DNA from: Bradyrhizobium yuanmingense
GTDB lineage: Bacteria > Pseudomonadota > Alphaproteobacteria > Rhizobiales > Xanthobacteraceae
Assembly: GCF_900094575.1 (NCBI RefSeq)
Contig: NZ_FMAE01000007.1
Location: 124,001-188,000 of the forward strand
Direction of reading: 5' to 3'
DNA: 64,000 nucleotides
The notes beneath the pieces are model-generated. The model searched no databases. It was not told the DNA's origin and was given only the letters and a program-made list of their open reading frames with translations. The translations under genes and the position numbers were made by a program. Positions 1 to 9,329 of this stretch are shown one piece after another. Numbering within the stretch: position 1 is the first letter of the stretch; each line of letters opens with the position of its first letter.

Positions 1-114
1 CTTGGCCTTGGCGACCACTTCAGGCCCGAAATCTCCGAGATCAACGGCAAGTGCGCTCCGCGCCATCTGGCGCGCGAGCGATACCTTGCCTGATCCGGTC
101 GGGCTGTTCGTCAT
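1..114 (-). CDS. MmgE/PrpD-family protein, N-terminal fragment cut by the window edge
   Basis: Only the first 38 codons are inside the window, starting at the ATG at 114-112. The readable end, DLGDFGPEVVAKAK, matches the usual opening of MmgE/PrpD proteins (a short stretch ending 'P-E-V-V-x-x-A-K'), the family of 2-methylcitrate dehydratase. A purine-rich stretch (gggagaa) lies upstream at about 125-131. It runs the same way as, and follows within 30 bp, the dehydrogenase at 145-1038, so the two are likely co-transcribed. A second, complete MmgE/PrpD protein sits at 1262-2638. The call rests on a short segment and could be wrong. Confidence 0.5.
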   Translation of the reverse strand, partial: MTNSPTGSGKVSLARQMARSALAVDLGDFGPEVVAKAK

Positions 115-144
115 CGCAAGTGTTTCTCCCAAAGGCTCTTGCGC

Positions 145-1038
145 TCAGCCGCGCATCTCGACCCCGGCCCACTCCTCGAGCACCTTGGCGATCGAGGTGA
201 AATCGGATGACGGGCCGTATTTGGCGTTGGTGATCGCCAGCATCTGCCGTACCACTGCGCCGCAGACCATCGGCACGCCCATGGCCTCGGCCTCGTCCAC
301 GCAGAGACGGACGTCCTTGTAGGAAAGGCCGGTGGCGAATCCGAAATCGAACGTGCCCGGCAGCACCGAACGGGGAAATTTGTCTTCGGAGGCGCTGTTG
401 CGGCCGCTGCTGGCGTTGATGATATCGATCAGCACCTTGGCGTTGACGCCGCCCTTGACGCCCATGGCGACCGCTTCCGACGTGATCACCAGCGCCGCCG
501 CCGCCATCAGATTGTTGGCTAGCTTGGCGGTCTGCGCCACGCCGGGCTTGTCGCCGGTGTAGAACAGCTTGCCGAAATTCTTCAGGATCGGCTGCACGAT
601 GTCGTAAGTCGCTTGCGGGCACGATACCATAACGGCGAGCGTGCCGTTCACGGCGCCCTTGATGCCGCCGCTGACGGGCGCATCGACCAGCGTCATGCCT
701 TTGGCTTTCAGCCCTTCCGCAACGAGCTTCGCCGCGCCGGGACCAGAGGTCGAGAGATCAACGACGATCTTGGCGCGGTTGCCGCTGCTGATGCCGTCCT
801 CGCCGAGAGTGACGGCCTTGACGATGTCGGGCGTCGGCAGACTGGCGAGCACGATGTCGGCGCGCGAGGCGACGTCGGCCGGCGACTTGCCGACCAAGGC
901 GCCGCGCTTGACCAGCGGCTGCGTCGCGTCGGCCTGCGTGTCGTAGACGACGAGCGAATAGCCCGCGTCCATCAACCGCCCCGCCATGGGGCCGCCCATG
1001 CGGCCCGTTCCGATCACACCGAGCGTCTCTCCCGCCAT
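145..1038 (-). CDS. NAD(P)-dependent oxidoreductase of the 3-hydroxyisobutyrate dehydrogenase family
   Basis: This 297-residue protein has the length and layout of beta-hydroxyacid dehydrogenases. A Rossmann motif GVIGTGRMGGPMA is at residues 7-19, the substrate-binding DAPVSGG motif is near residue 120, and the catalytic lysine is in the AKLANN segment (about Lys172). Such enzymes oxidise a 3-hydroxy acid to its semialdehyde or keto acid with NAD(P)+. The C-terminal half is the usual all-helical dimerisation domain. It lies upstream of the MmgE/PrpD fragment and divergent from the complete MmgE/PrpD gene, which suggests catabolism of a branched or hydroxylated acid. The substrate cannot be read from the sequence; tartronate-semialdehyde reductase and GLYR-type activities are alternatives. 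Confidence 0.85.
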   Translation of the reverse strand: MAGETLGVIGTGRMGGPMAGRLMDAGYSLVVYDTQADATQPLVKRGALVGKSPADVASRADIVLASLPTPDIVKAVTLGEDGISSGNRAKIVVDLSTSGPGAAKLVAEGLKAKGMTLVDAPVSGGIKGAVNGTLAVMVSCPQATYDIVQPILKNFGKLFYTGDKPGVAQTAKLANNLMAAAALVITSEAVAMGVKGGVNAKVLIDIINASSGRNSASEDKFPRSVLPGTFDFGFATGLSYKDVRLCVDEAEAMGVPMVCGAVVRQMLAITNAKYGPSSDFTSIAKVLEEWAGVEMRG

Positions 1039-1261
1039 CGTTCACTCCCTATCGCGCGATCCCACGCGGGGCGCGCCGTCTTGATCTTGTCGTTGTCAGT
1101 TCGCCGGCCGGCCCTGACGACCGCCGTCGTTGCGGCGGCGGGTTCCCGTGCCAGCGTGCCGGATTGTTATGATTGTCAGACAAGCTGTCAAGCATAACAT
1201 TTGGGGTCGACAGTTTGCCGCGGATCGGCATAAGGTCCGAAAAACGAGGAAGACGCCCCGC

Positions 1262-2638
1262 GTGCCGCAAGACCCGATTCCCAGCGTGAGCAGGACGCTC
1301 GCCGATTTCGTCGCGGCGACATCGTGGGCGGACGTGGAGGCGCAGAGCGGCGAGGCGCGACGCTCGATACTGAATTTCTTCGCCACGGCACTCGGCTCCG
1401 CACGCGATCCGGTGGTGATGGCGGCGACGCGAACCCTGTCGCCGTTCAGCGGCGCCGCGACCGCGACGGTCATCGGTCATTCGCAGCCGATGGACGCGAT
1501 GTGCGCATCGTTTCTCAACGCCATCTCGGCCAATCTGCTCGATTTCGATGACACCCATCCCGAGACGATCATTCATCCGGCAGCCCCGGTCGCAGCTCCA
1601 GTCCTCGCACTCGCCGAGACGCATAAACTGTCTGGACGCGAATTGTTGACGGCGTTCATCCTCGGTGTGGACGTCGAATGCCGCATCGGCGCCGCCGTTT
1701 CGCCGCGCCATTATGCGCGCGGCTGGCACATCACTTCGACCTGCGGGATCTTTGGCGCCGCGGCGGCTTGCGCGAAACTATTGGGTCTGCCCGCGGAGGG
1801 CATTGCGAATGCCATCGGGCTCGCGGCGAGCCAGTCGGCAGGCAATGTCGAGAACCTGCCCAGTGCCGCGAAGAATGTCAGCGTCGGTAACGCGGCGCGC
1901 AACGGTTTGTTTGCGGCGCTGCTTGCAGAGCAGGGTTATGAGGCAGCCCCCCACGCCATTGAAGGCCCGCTCGGTTGGGCACGCACCATGGGTGACGAGC
2001 CGGATATTGCCCGCTTGCTTGATGGTCTCGGCAAGACCTTTGAGATCGCCAAGAACACCTACAAGCCCTATCCCGCCGGCATCGTTTTTCATGCGGTCAT
2101 TGATGCCTGCCTTCAGTTGCGGGAGCGGATCGGTCGGCGATTCGACCAGATTGACACCGTGACCGTTCAAGGCTCGACGCTGCTGCTTGCGCGCGGCGAC
2201 CGCCCCGTCAACAACGAGCGCGATGCGCGCGTCAGCATCCATCATTGCGTGGCGTGCGGATTGCTGCTCGGCAGAGCCGGCGTTGCCGAGTTTGCACGCG
2301 AGACGGTCGTCCGGCCCGATATTGTGCAGCTGCGGCAGAAGGTGAGGGCGGAGTGGGATGACGGGATGCCGGATGGTGCGGCACGCGTGACCGTGCGCCT
2401 GTCGTCCGGCGAGGTTTTCACCGAGACCGTCATCTCGCCGCGCGGCAGCCGGGCAGCGCCGCTTGAAGATCGCGATCTCGAGGCCAAGCTGCGCGAAAGC
2501 GTGCGAACGGGCCAGAGCAATTGGGACGCGGACGGTGTTATCGACGCCGTCTGGCGTCTCGATGCGGTGGCTGACGTCGCCGAACTGCTGCGATCGTTGC
2601 GGCCGCCCTCGGCGATGCGCCGAACAACTTCCATCTAG
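1262..2638 (+). CDS. MmgE/PrpD family protein (2-methylcitrate dehydratase-like)
   Basis: The protein is 458 residues long from the GTG at 1262, which has a GAGGA ribosome site at 1246-1250; the frame is open further upstream but that extension is basic and unlike the family. Family landmarks are the early LADFVA motif, the LDFDDTHPETIIHPAA segment, and the NTYKPYPAGIVFHAVIDA segment, which matches the conserved K-x-Y-P-x-x-x-x-x-H region. Known members dehydrate 2-methylcitrate or isomerise related acids; iminodisuccinate epimerase also belongs here, so the substrate is open. The next gene follows within 28 bp and probably shares its transcript. About 220 bp separate it from the divergent dehydrogenase, and that interval should hold both promoters. 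Confidence 0.85.
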   Translation: MPQDPIPSVSRTLADFVAATSWADVEAQSGEARRSILNFFATALGSARDPVVMAATRTLSPFSGAATATVIGHSQPMDAMCASFLNAISANLLDFDDTHPETIIHPAAPVAAPVLALAETHKLSGRELLTAFILGVDVECRIGAAVSPRHYARGWHITSTCGIFGAAAACAKLLGLPAEGIANAIGLAASQSAGNVENLPSAAKNVSVGNAARNGLFAALLAEQGYEAAPHAIEGPLGWARTMGDEPDIARLLDGLGKTFEIAKNTYKPYPAGIVFHAVIDACLQLRERIGRRFDQIDTVTVQGSTLLLARGDRPVNNERDARVSIHHCVACGLLLGRAGVAEFARETVVRPDIVQLRQKVRAEWDDGMPDGAARVTVRLSSGEVFTETVISPRGSRAAPLEDRDLEAKLRESVRTGQSNWDADGVIDAVWRLDAVADVAELLRSLRPPSAMRRTTSI

Positions 2639-2666
2639 ACTCTCGCAAGACGTGAAAGGGACGATC

Positions 2667-3056
2667 ATGACCAAGACCGAACTGTTCGAAAAGGGCCTCA
2701 AAGTCCGCAAGGAGGTGCTCGGCGAGGACTACGTCAACAAATCGATCGCCGGTGCCGACGAGTTCACGCGCACGATGGCGGAATGGTCCACCGAATTCTG
2801 CTGGGGCGCGCTGTGGACGCGGCCCGGCGTCGACCGTCGCACGCGCTCGATCGTCAATTTGGCGATGCTCGGCGCACTGAACCGGCCGCACGAGCTGAAG
2901 CTGCACGTGAAGGGTGCGTTGAAGAACGGGCTGACCAAGGAGGAGATCAAGGAGATCCTGCTCCAGGTCGCGGTCTATTGCGGCGTGCCCGCCGGCATCG
3001 ACGCCTTCCGCAACGCACGCGAGGCCTTCAACGAGGTCGACGCGGCCGGCTCCTGA
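2667..3056 (+). CDS. Carboxymuconolactone decarboxylase family protein
   Basis: This 129-residue protein matches PcaC-type gamma-carboxymuconolactone decarboxylase in length. It has the family's central run of R-x-R-x-I-x-N-L-A-M-L followed by NRPHELKLHVKGALKNG and the tail segment VAVYCGVPAGIDAFR. The CxxC of the AhpD-type peroxidase branch is absent, so a decarboxylase-type role on an aromatic-derived lactone is more likely than peroxide reduction. It sits 28 bp after an MmgE/PrpD gene and 8 bp before a lactonase-like hydrolase. That order suggests a route handling a lactone or muconate-like acid; the exact reaction is inferred, not shown. Confidence 0.85.
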   Translation: MTKTELFEKGLKVRKEVLGEDYVNKSIAGADEFTRTMAEWSTEFCWGALWTRPGVDRRTRSIVNLAMLGALNRPHELKLHVKGALKNGLTKEEIKEILLQVAVYCGVPAGIDAFRNAREAFNEVDAAGS

Positions 3057-3064
3057 GCAAATCC

Positions 3065-3874
3065 ATGGCTGACCCGATCTACGAACTCTTCGCCATCCGC
3101 TACGCAACGCGGGATGCGCAGCGGAGCGACCACTTCATCGGCGGCGATCCGCATGACGGGCCGATGCCGATGGACTATTTCATGTGGCTGGCGCGGGGAG
3201 GTGGGCGCACCTTCGTCATCGATACCGGATTCAACGCCGAAATTGCGAAGCAGCGCAGGCGGACATTCTTGCGCTGCCCGGTGGAGACTCTTGTGGCGTT
3301 CGATATCGAGCCGGCCGAAATCGAGGACGTGATCCTCACACATCTGCACTACGACCATGCCGGCAATTTCGACCGCTTTCCGAACGCGCGATTTCATCTC
3401 CAGGAGCGCGAGCTTGCCTACGCCACCGGCCGCTACATGCAATATCCGAGGTTGTCGCATTCTTTCGAGGTCGAGGACGTCTGCGGCATCGTGCGGCTGA
3501 ACTATGCGCGCCGAGTCCTGTTCTACGATGGCGATGCTGAGATCGCTCCCGGGCTAACGGTCCATGCGGCGGGCGGACATTCCGCCGGGCTTCAATTCGT
3601 CCGGGTCAACACGCGCCGCGGTCCGGTCGTGCTCGCTTCCGACGTCAGTCATTTCTACGAAAACCTGACCAGCGAGCGTCCTTTTACGACGGCGTTTCAT
3701 GTCGGCGACATGCTGGCGGGGTTCGACAAACTGCGCGCCGCAGCGCCGGATGCGGACCACATCGTTCCAGGTCACGATCCGCTCGTCATGATGCATTATC
3801 CAGCGCCGACCCCGGATCTGGACGGGATCGCGGTCCGCTTGGATGTGGCGCCGTCCGGGCCTGCTCACTCCTAG
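3065..3874 (+). CDS. Metallo-beta-lactamase-fold hydrolase, N-acyl-homoserine-lactonase-like
   Basis: The 269-residue protein has a full dinuclear-zinc site: HLHYDH at residues 93-98, His172 in AGGHSAG, Asp193 in SDVSHFY and His237 in VPGHDP. The order and spacing match the AiiA/AttM lactonase branch, and Tyr within HLHYDH is also common there. No signal peptide is visible, so it acts in the cytoplasm. The start ATG at 3065 follows the preceding stop by 8 bp. Because it lies in an apparent acid-catabolism operon, the natural substrate could be a pathway lactone instead of a quorum signal. Confidence 0.85.
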   Translation: MADPIYELFAIRYATRDAQRSDHFIGGDPHDGPMPMDYFMWLARGGGRTFVIDTGFNAEIAKQRRRTFLRCPVETLVAFDIEPAEIEDVILTHLHYDHAGNFDRFPNARFHLQERELAYATGRYMQYPRLSHSFEVEDVCGIVRLNYARRVLFYDGDAEIAPGLTVHAAGGHSAGLQFVRVNTRRGPVVLASDVSHFYENLTSERPFTTAFHVGDMLAGFDKLRAAAPDADHIVPGHDPLVMMHYPAPTPDLDGIAVRLDVAPSGPAHS

Positions 3875-3961
3875 GGCGGCGAGAGGACCACGCACCGCAT
3901 CCTTGTCGAGCTTCCGCATCTTCAACTCTGGCACGATCTGCGGCCGATCGGAGACGGCTGA

Positions 3962-4055
3962 CTATCCTGCCAGAAAGCCGCCATCGATGGCAACGACAGT
4001 GCCCGTTGCATATTGCGAGGCCGGCATGCAGAGGACCGCAACCGCGCAGCATCTA
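3962..4055 (-). pseudogene. C-terminal remnant of a short-chain dehydrogenase/reductase
   Basis: On the minus strand a short reading frame ends ASQYATGTVVAIDGGFLAG and then a stop at 3964-3962. This is the canonical SDR C-terminus (Y-x-T-G-x-x-x-x-x-D-G-G). Nothing recognisable as an SDR precedes it: about 30 codons upstream the similarity ends, and no Rossmann motif or YxxxK is present. I read it as the tail of a deleted gene. Confidence 0.6.
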
Positions 4056-4120
4056 GATCATGATGCGGTCAGGTTGGAGGCGCCAAGCGGATTGGAACGA
4101 AAGGTCTTCGCCAAGCATCG

Positions 4121-4294
4121 CTACATCGGCTCGATGCCGATCTTCTTGATGATCCCGGCCCACTTCGTGGACTCGGAGCTCATGAAGTCGGTCAGGCCCT
4201 TGGAGTCCATCACATCTCGGCTTACCCAAGCGAAAGGTCTGCGCTGGTTGTCGAAATATCCGGTTTGACGTCCGTCAGGCAGGGTGACAGGCCA
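4121..4294 (-). pseudogene. C-terminal remnant of a Bug/TctC-type solute-binding protein
   Basis: The minus-strand frame runs from a stop at 4297-4295 to a stop at 4123-4121. It ends with ESTKWAGIIKKIGIEPM, which matches the closing helix of Bug-family tricarboxylate-binding proteins (E-x-x-K-W-x-x-x-x-K-x-x-G). The signal peptide, the ligand loops and the start are all missing. Together with the SDR tail just downstream it marks a deletion scar. The first residues of the frame do not clearly match the family, so its upstream limit is uncertain. Confidence 0.5.
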
Positions 4295-4329
4295 TCACTA
4301 TCGGTCACAGGCGCAGCCGTGAGAATAGG

Positions 4330-5670
4330 TCACTTGGGATTGGTGTCTTTGTAGATGATCCCGTCCTTCATGATGACGACAAGCTTATTTGCGGGGTCCT
4401 CGATGAGGCGAATGTCTTCCAGCGGATTGCCATCGACGAGCAGGAGATCGGCCAATGCGCCTTCCTCGACCACTCCGATCCTGCCGGGATAAGGATTCCG
4501 CGCTCCGGAAAGCGCGAGCAGCTCTCCATTGGTTGAGGTCGCCATCGTCAGCGCTTCCGCCGGCGTGAACCACCGCGTGAGGTCTACGATGCCCTGACCC
4601 TGATGCTCGGCCAGTGGCTTCGAGAAGAGGATATCTGTTCCAAAGGCGGTCTTGATCCCAAACTTCTTGACGAGCCCGTACACGGTGTCCGTTCCCGCAA
4701 CAACCTGGCGCATCTGCGCCTGTTGGGCGGGCGGGAGCATGGCTGCGCCGCCGAGGTCTACGAACGGCTGAGTGCTCAGCCAGATTTGCTTCTCGGCGAT
4801 GAGGCGTGCAGTCGGTTCATCCATGAGATGACCATGCTCGATCACTTTGACGCCCGCGGCGATGGAACGTCGAATTGCGCTCGGTGTATATGCGTGTGTT
4901 GCAACATACGTCCCCCAATCGGTGGCGGTTTCGACGGCCGCGCGCAAGTCCGCTTCGCTGAATGTGGTCACATCAAGTGGGCTGAAAGGCGAGGCGACGC
5001 CTCCCCCTGCCGTCAGCTTGACCTGGGACGCGCCCTGCATGAGCTGTTCGCGCACGCGCTTGCGGACCTCGTCGGGATCATCCGCGATGATGCTTCCGCC
5101 GAGCTGTTCGACGCGGCTTGTTCCGCCCTGACTTTGCGGCAGCTCCCAAAGCTCGCGGAAGTCTCCATGGCCGCCGGTGACCGTGATGACGGCTCCCGAT
5201 GGATAGATGCGAGGACCCGGGACGAGACCTTCATCGATCGCGCGTTTGAGTGAGAAGGTGGGGCCGCCCATGTCCCTGACTGTCGTGAATCCGCGCATCA
5301 GTGTCGCTGTCGCTTCCGCGCTCGCCAGCAGCGTCGTATATCCGAGGTCGCTCGACAGCATCTGCGCGGGTGTCGGACGGACCATCATCGCGTGCCAATG
5401 CATGTCGCTGAGCCCGGGCATCAGCACGCGTCCACCGCCTTGTATGACGCGGGCGTCCACGCGACGATCGGTTGGAATGGGAGCGGTCACGATCCGCTCG
5501 ATGATGTTTCCGCGGATGACGACATTCGATGGGACGGAAAGCGTCTGGCTCTTCCCGTCAAAGATGCGCACGTTCTCGAAGACGGTGACTGCAATCCGCT
5601 CTTGCGGCTCTGCCGGCGTGAGAAAGGTGCACGTCGCAACAATGATCGTGGCACACTCGGCTATCCGCAT
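4330..5670 (-). CDS. Metal-dependent amidohydrolase (imidazolonepropionase/prolidase-like)
   Basis: This 446-residue protein carries a complete amidohydrolase-superfamily site: the HxH motif in SDMHWHA (near residue 90), the bridging lysine in QVKLTAGGG, histidines in THAYT and IEHGHL, and the aspartate in FGTDILF. The opening 22 or so residues are hydrophobic and could be a secretion signal, which is usual in this branch, so a periplasmic location is likely. Enzymes of this subgroup hydrolyse amide or dipeptide-like bonds; the substrate is not evident. It stands alone, with degraded genes downstream and a long non-coding stretch upstream. Confidence 0.85.
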   Translation of the reverse strand: MRIAECATIIVATCTFLTPAEPQERIAVTVFENVRIFDGKSQTLSVPSNVVIRGNIIERIVTAPIPTDRRVDARVIQGGGRVLMPGLSDMHWHAMMVRPTPAQMLSSDLGYTTLLASAEATATLMRGFTTVRDMGGPTFSLKRAIDEGLVPGPRIYPSGAVITVTGGHGDFRELWELPQSQGGTSRVEQLGGSIIADDPDEVRKRVREQLMQGASQVKLTAGGGVASPFSPLDVTTFSEADLRAAVETATDWGTYVATHAYTPSAIRRSIAAGVKVIEHGHLMDEPTARLIAEKQIWLSTQPFVDLGGAAMLPPAQQAQMRQVVAGTDTVYGLVKKFGIKTAFGTDILFSKPLAEHQGQGIVDLTRWFTPAEALTMATSTNGELLALSGARNPYPGRIGVVEEGALADLLLVDGNPLEDIRLIEDPANKLVVIMKDGIIYKDTNPK

Positions 5671-6209
5671 TTGCAGTGTTCCTTCCTAGCATGTCGTATT
5701 CTCTCGCCAGCGGCGCGGAGCCCGGCGGGAGTTGTCACGCCGCATACGAGTTCGTTCCGAGTCGCTCGACCGACGACCATCGGACCGTGACCATTTGGCG
5801 AGAGCCATTCATCAGAATATTCGTGGCAAGGTCGGGTCCCTATGCTGTTACATTCGACTTGCGCCAGCTTCCGCTTGATGTGAGCTCCGTTGCACCAAAG
5901 GACCCGCGTAGAAGTACGTTCCGCGGATTGAGCGGGATCCCCGAGCCTTCCAGTCCGCCAGCTTAGAGACGCCGTCTGTCCCGTACATTAGGGATTCTCT
6001 GTACACCGGCGGAGCAGGAATCGGGGTGCCAACTGTGGAAATAGCGCTCTATCAAAGCTCTACCCGGGTAAACTTGGTTCAACTTTCTGCGCAGCTTACT
6101 AATAATCTCTCGTAATCCGGCAGCGTACTCCTCAATCATCGAAGTAGCTCATCTAAGCCAGACGACATTCTTTCGTTACGTTCTATGTTTTTGTTAGGAT
6201 CGGGCATTC
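5671..6209. other. Non-coding interval between amidohydrolase and RND pump
   Basis: I see no convincing gene in these roughly 540 bp. A 96-codon open frame at 5676-5966 (plus strand) has no ribosome site and no recognisable motif. The interval is less G+C-rich than its surroundings. Its one notable content is a block at 5963-6024 that resembles the region upstream of the antiporter gene at 14437-15876. Confidence 0.6.
5963..6024 (-). promoter_or_regulatory. Block shared with the upstream region of the antiporter at 14437-15876
   Basis: Three islands of identity are spaced almost the same as at 15931-15992: TTAGAG at 5963, ACATTAGGGATTCTCTGTA at 5985-6003 (two differences from the other copy) and GCAGGAA at 6014. 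At the other copy the block sits about 55-115 bp upstream of a start codon, so a promoter or regulator site is a fair reading. Here the nearest minus-strand start is about 300 bp away. Confidence 0.35.
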
Positions 6210-9200
6210 TTAGCCGCTTTTGATTGTGCCTTTCGCGCGCTCCCGTATGCGCTGGAAGGTGACGTAGAGCATCGGCACCAGGAAGATCCCGATCGAGCTT
6301 GCTGCGAGCATACCAGCGAAGACAGCGGTGCCCACTGCTCTGCGGCTCAGCGCGGCAGCTCCGGTCGCAATGACCAGCGGCAGAAGGCCGAGGATGAACG
6401 CAAGTGACGTCATCATGACCGCACGAAAACGCATATGAGCACCCTGAACCGCGGCCTCACAGATCGGGATACCCGCCTCCCGCTGTTCCCTCGCAAACTC
6501 GACGATCAGGATGCCGTTCTTGGCGGCAAGAGCGATCAGCACAACGAGGCCGATCTGGCCATAGAGGTCGAGATTGAGGCGCGCAGTCATGATGCCGAGA
6601 TAAGATCCGAGCACACCGACGACCACCGACAGCAGCACCGGGATCGGGATCACCGTGCTCTCGTAAAGTGCGACCAGGAACAGATAGGCGAACATCACGG
6701 CCAGCGCGAGCACGATTCCGGTCTGACCTGCCGCTCCCTGCTCCTGAAAGGCGGTGCCGGTCCAGGCGAAGTCGTAGCCGGACGGCAGCACGGTGTCGGA
6801 GATCTGCGCCATCGCGGATAGCGCGGTGCCCGAAGAGGTCCCCGGCGCAGGGCTGCCGTTCACCGTCACGGAACGATGATTGTTGTAGCGAGTGATGACC
6901 TGCGGCCCGGTTACGACCCTGACGTCGGCCAGCGCCCGCATCGGCACCATCTCGCCTTTGTTGTTGCGCACGTAGATCCGCCAGATATCCGAGACGTGGG
7001 CGCGATCGGATGCGTCGCCCTGAACGTTGACCTGCCAGGTGCGTCCGAACAGGTTGAAGTTGTTGACGTAGACGCCGCCGAGCGTCGCCTGCAGCGCCAT
7101 GAAGATGTCATTGACCGCGATCCCCAGCGCTTGGGCCTTGCGGCGGTCGACGTCGAGATAGAGCGACGGATTGGTCGCGGTGAAGGTCGAGAACACGCGC
7201 GTGAGCCGCGAATCGGCGTTGGCGGCGCCGATCAGGGCGTTTGCCACGCTGGAGATCGCGGCTGGGCCCTGTCCTTCCAGAGCTTGAAGCTGGTACTCGA
7301 ATCCGCCGCCGGTGGAGAGGCCGATGATCGGCGGCAGGTTGAACGGCAGCACATTGGCTTGTCGTACCTGGGCACCGGCTGCGAATGTCCTGGAGATTAG
7401 CGCCTGCGCCGAGTCTGCGGCCGCCGTCCGGTCGGAAAATGGCTTGAGCCGCGCCACCACCAGTGCGCTGTTCGATTGGGAGACGCCATCGAGCAGTGAA
7501 AAGCCGATCACCGCGAGCACGTGATCGACGGCCGGCATCTGTTTCAGGACGTCTTCGATCTGGCGCGTAACCTGGCTGGTGCGCGCGACCGACGCGCCGT
7601 CGGGCAGTTGTACGGAGGTGAAGAAGGCGCCCTGGTCCTCCTCCGGCAGGAAGCCGGTCGGGGTTAGCAGTGAGACACCGAAGATGCCGGCGGCGAATAC
7701 CGCAACCAGCAGCAGCGAGAGGGCGGCCCGGCGCACGAGGTAGCGGACGCCGTTGCCGTAGCGCTCGCGCAACCAGTCGATACCGCCGAGTACACGGCCG
7801 ATGATGCCGCGGGGCCGTCTGCCGTGACGCATCAGCAGCGCGCACAGTGCAGGGGATAGCGTCAGGGCGTTCAGCGCCGAAATCAACATTGCGGCGCTGA
7901 TCGTCACGGCGAACTGACGGAACAACGTGCCCGAAATGCCGGGAATGAACGCAATCGGCACGAAGACCGAGAGCAGCACCAGCGTGATCGCGATGATCGG
8001 CGCGGTGATCTGGGTCATGGCTTTCTTGGTGGCCTCGGCTGGAGCCAGGCTTGGTTCCGCCGCCATGACGCGCTCGACATTCTCCACGACGACGATGGCA
8101 TCGTCGACGACGATGCCGATGGCGAGGACCATCGCGAGCAGCGATACCGTATTGGCCGAATAGCCGAACGCGAGCAGAACTGCGAACGTGCCGATCAGGC
8201 TCACCGGTACTGCGATGGCCGGGATCACCGTCGCACGGAGACTACCGAGGAAGATATAGACGACCAGCATCACGAGGACGAAGGCTTCGGCCAGTGTCCG
8301 CAAGACCTCCGCGATCGTGTCCCGAACGAAGCTCGTGGAATCGTATTGGACGAGATAGTTCAGTCCAGGCGGAAATCGCGTTGACAGCCGTTGCATCGTC
8401 TCGGCCACCGCTCGCGCCGTGGTCACCGCGTTCGCTCCCGGCGCAAGGTAGACTGCGATCGGAACGGCGGCGCGCCCGTCGATCCGCGCCTCGCTGTCGA
8501 CGTTTTGCGCACCGATCTCGACGCGCGCGACGTCTTTCACCAGCAGCGAGGATCCGTCGGGATTGGCGCGCAGCACGATGTTTGCGAATTGATCGGCGCT
8601 GGCGAGTCGGCCGAGGGTCTGCACGTTGAATTGGAACTGCTGATCGTCGCTGATCGGCCGCGCGCCGATGCGGCCGACGGCAGCTTGGACGCTCTGCGCG
8701 CGGATCGCGGCAATCACGTCCGACGGGGTCAAGCTGAGGCTGGTGAGCCGCTGCGAATCGAACCAGATTCGCATCGAATAGTTCATCTTTGCGAACAGGT
8801 TCGCTTGGCCGACACCCGGCGTGCTCGCGATCGCGTCCAGCGCGTTGATGATGGCGTAGTTGGTGATGAAGAGGGGATCCTGCTGGCCGTCGGCGCTGTA
8901 GAGCACGAGGAACTGCAGGATCGACGAGGATCGCTTCTGCACCCTCACGCCTTGCTGCTGCACCTCCGTCGGCAACTGCGACAGGGCGCTCTGCACGCGA
9001 TTATTGACGTTGACCGTGTTGATGTCGGCATTGGTGCCATGCGCGAACGAAATGGTGAGCGTGTAGCTGCCGTCATTGCCGCTTGTCGATTTCATGTAGA
9101 GCGCGCGGTCGACGCCGATCACCTGCGCTTCGAGAGGCTGGGCGACGCTGCTTTCCACGACCTCGGCGGACGCGCCTGGGAAGGTCGTGGAGACGGTCAC

Positions 9201-9329
9201 CTGCGGCGGCACGATATCCGGAAATTGCGCCACGGGAATTTGCGTGAGTGCCAACGCGCCGGCAATGGTGATGAGAAGTGCGATCACTATCGCAAGGCGC
9301 GGACGATCGACGAAGACGCCCGATATCAT
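6210..9329 (-). CDS. RND multidrug efflux permease, HAE1 (AcrB/MexB) family
   Basis: The 1039-residue inner-membrane protein has the family's usual length: two six-helix repeats with large periplasmic loops between TM1-TM2 and TM7-TM8. The proton-relay pair Asp409-Asp410 is in TM4 ([13 protein letters not shown]), and the opening [11 protein letters not shown] and the [10 protein letters not shown] segment are classic HAE1. It exports hydrophobic or amphiphilic compounds by proton antiport. Its start overlaps the adaptor stop by 4 bp (ATGA), so the two are translationally coupled. No outer-membrane factor lies nearby; a TolC-type partner must be encoded elsewhere. Confidence 0.93.
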   Translation of the reverse strand: MISGVFVDRPRLAIVIALLITIAGALALTQIPVAQFPDIVPPQVTVSTTFPGASAEVVESSVAQPLEAQVIGVDRALYMKSTSGNDGSYTLTISFAHGTNADINTVNVNNRVQSALSQLPTEVQQQGVRVQKRSSSILQFLVLYSADGQQDPLFITNYAIINALDAIASTPGVGQANLFAKMNYSMRIWFDSQRLTSLSLTPSDVIAAIRAQSVQAAVGRIGARPISDDQQFQFNVQTLGRLASADQFANIVLRANPDGSSLLVKDVARVEIGAQNVDSEARIDGRAAVPIAVYLAPGANAVTTARAVAETMQRLSTRFPPGLNYLVQYDSTSFVRDTIAEVLRTLAEAFVLVMLVVYIFLGSLRATVIPAIAVPVSLIGTFAVLLAFGYSANTVSLLAMVLAIGIVVDDAIVVVENVERVMAAEPSLAPAEATKKAMTQITAPIIAITLVLLSVFVPIAFIPGISGTLFRQFAVTISAAMLISALNALTLSPALCALLMRHGRRPRGIIGRVLGGIDWLRERYGNGVRYLVRRAALSLLLVAVFAAGIFGVSLLTPTGFLPEEDQGAFFTSVQLPDGASVARTSQVTRQIEDVLKQMPAVDHVLAVIGFSLLDGVSQSNSALVVARLKPFSDRTAAADSAQALISRTFAAGAQVRQANVLPFNLPPIIGLSTGGGFEYQLQALEGQGPAAISSVANALIGAANADSRLTRVFSTFTATNPSLYLDVDRRKAQALGIAVNDIFMALQATLGGVYVNNFNLFGRTWQVNVQGDASDRAHVSDIWRIYVRNNKGEMVPMRALADVRVVTGPQVITRYNNHRSVTVNGSPAPGTSSGTALSAMAQISDTVLPSGYDFAWTGTAFQEQGAAGQTGIVLALAVMFAYLFLVALYESTVIPIPVLLSVVVGVLGSYLGIMTARLNLDLYGQIGLVVLIALAAKNGILIVEFAREQREAGIPICEAAVQGAHMRFRAVMMTSLAFILGLLPLVIATGAAALSRRAVGTAVFAGMLAASSIGIFLVPMLYVTFQRIRERAKGTIKSG

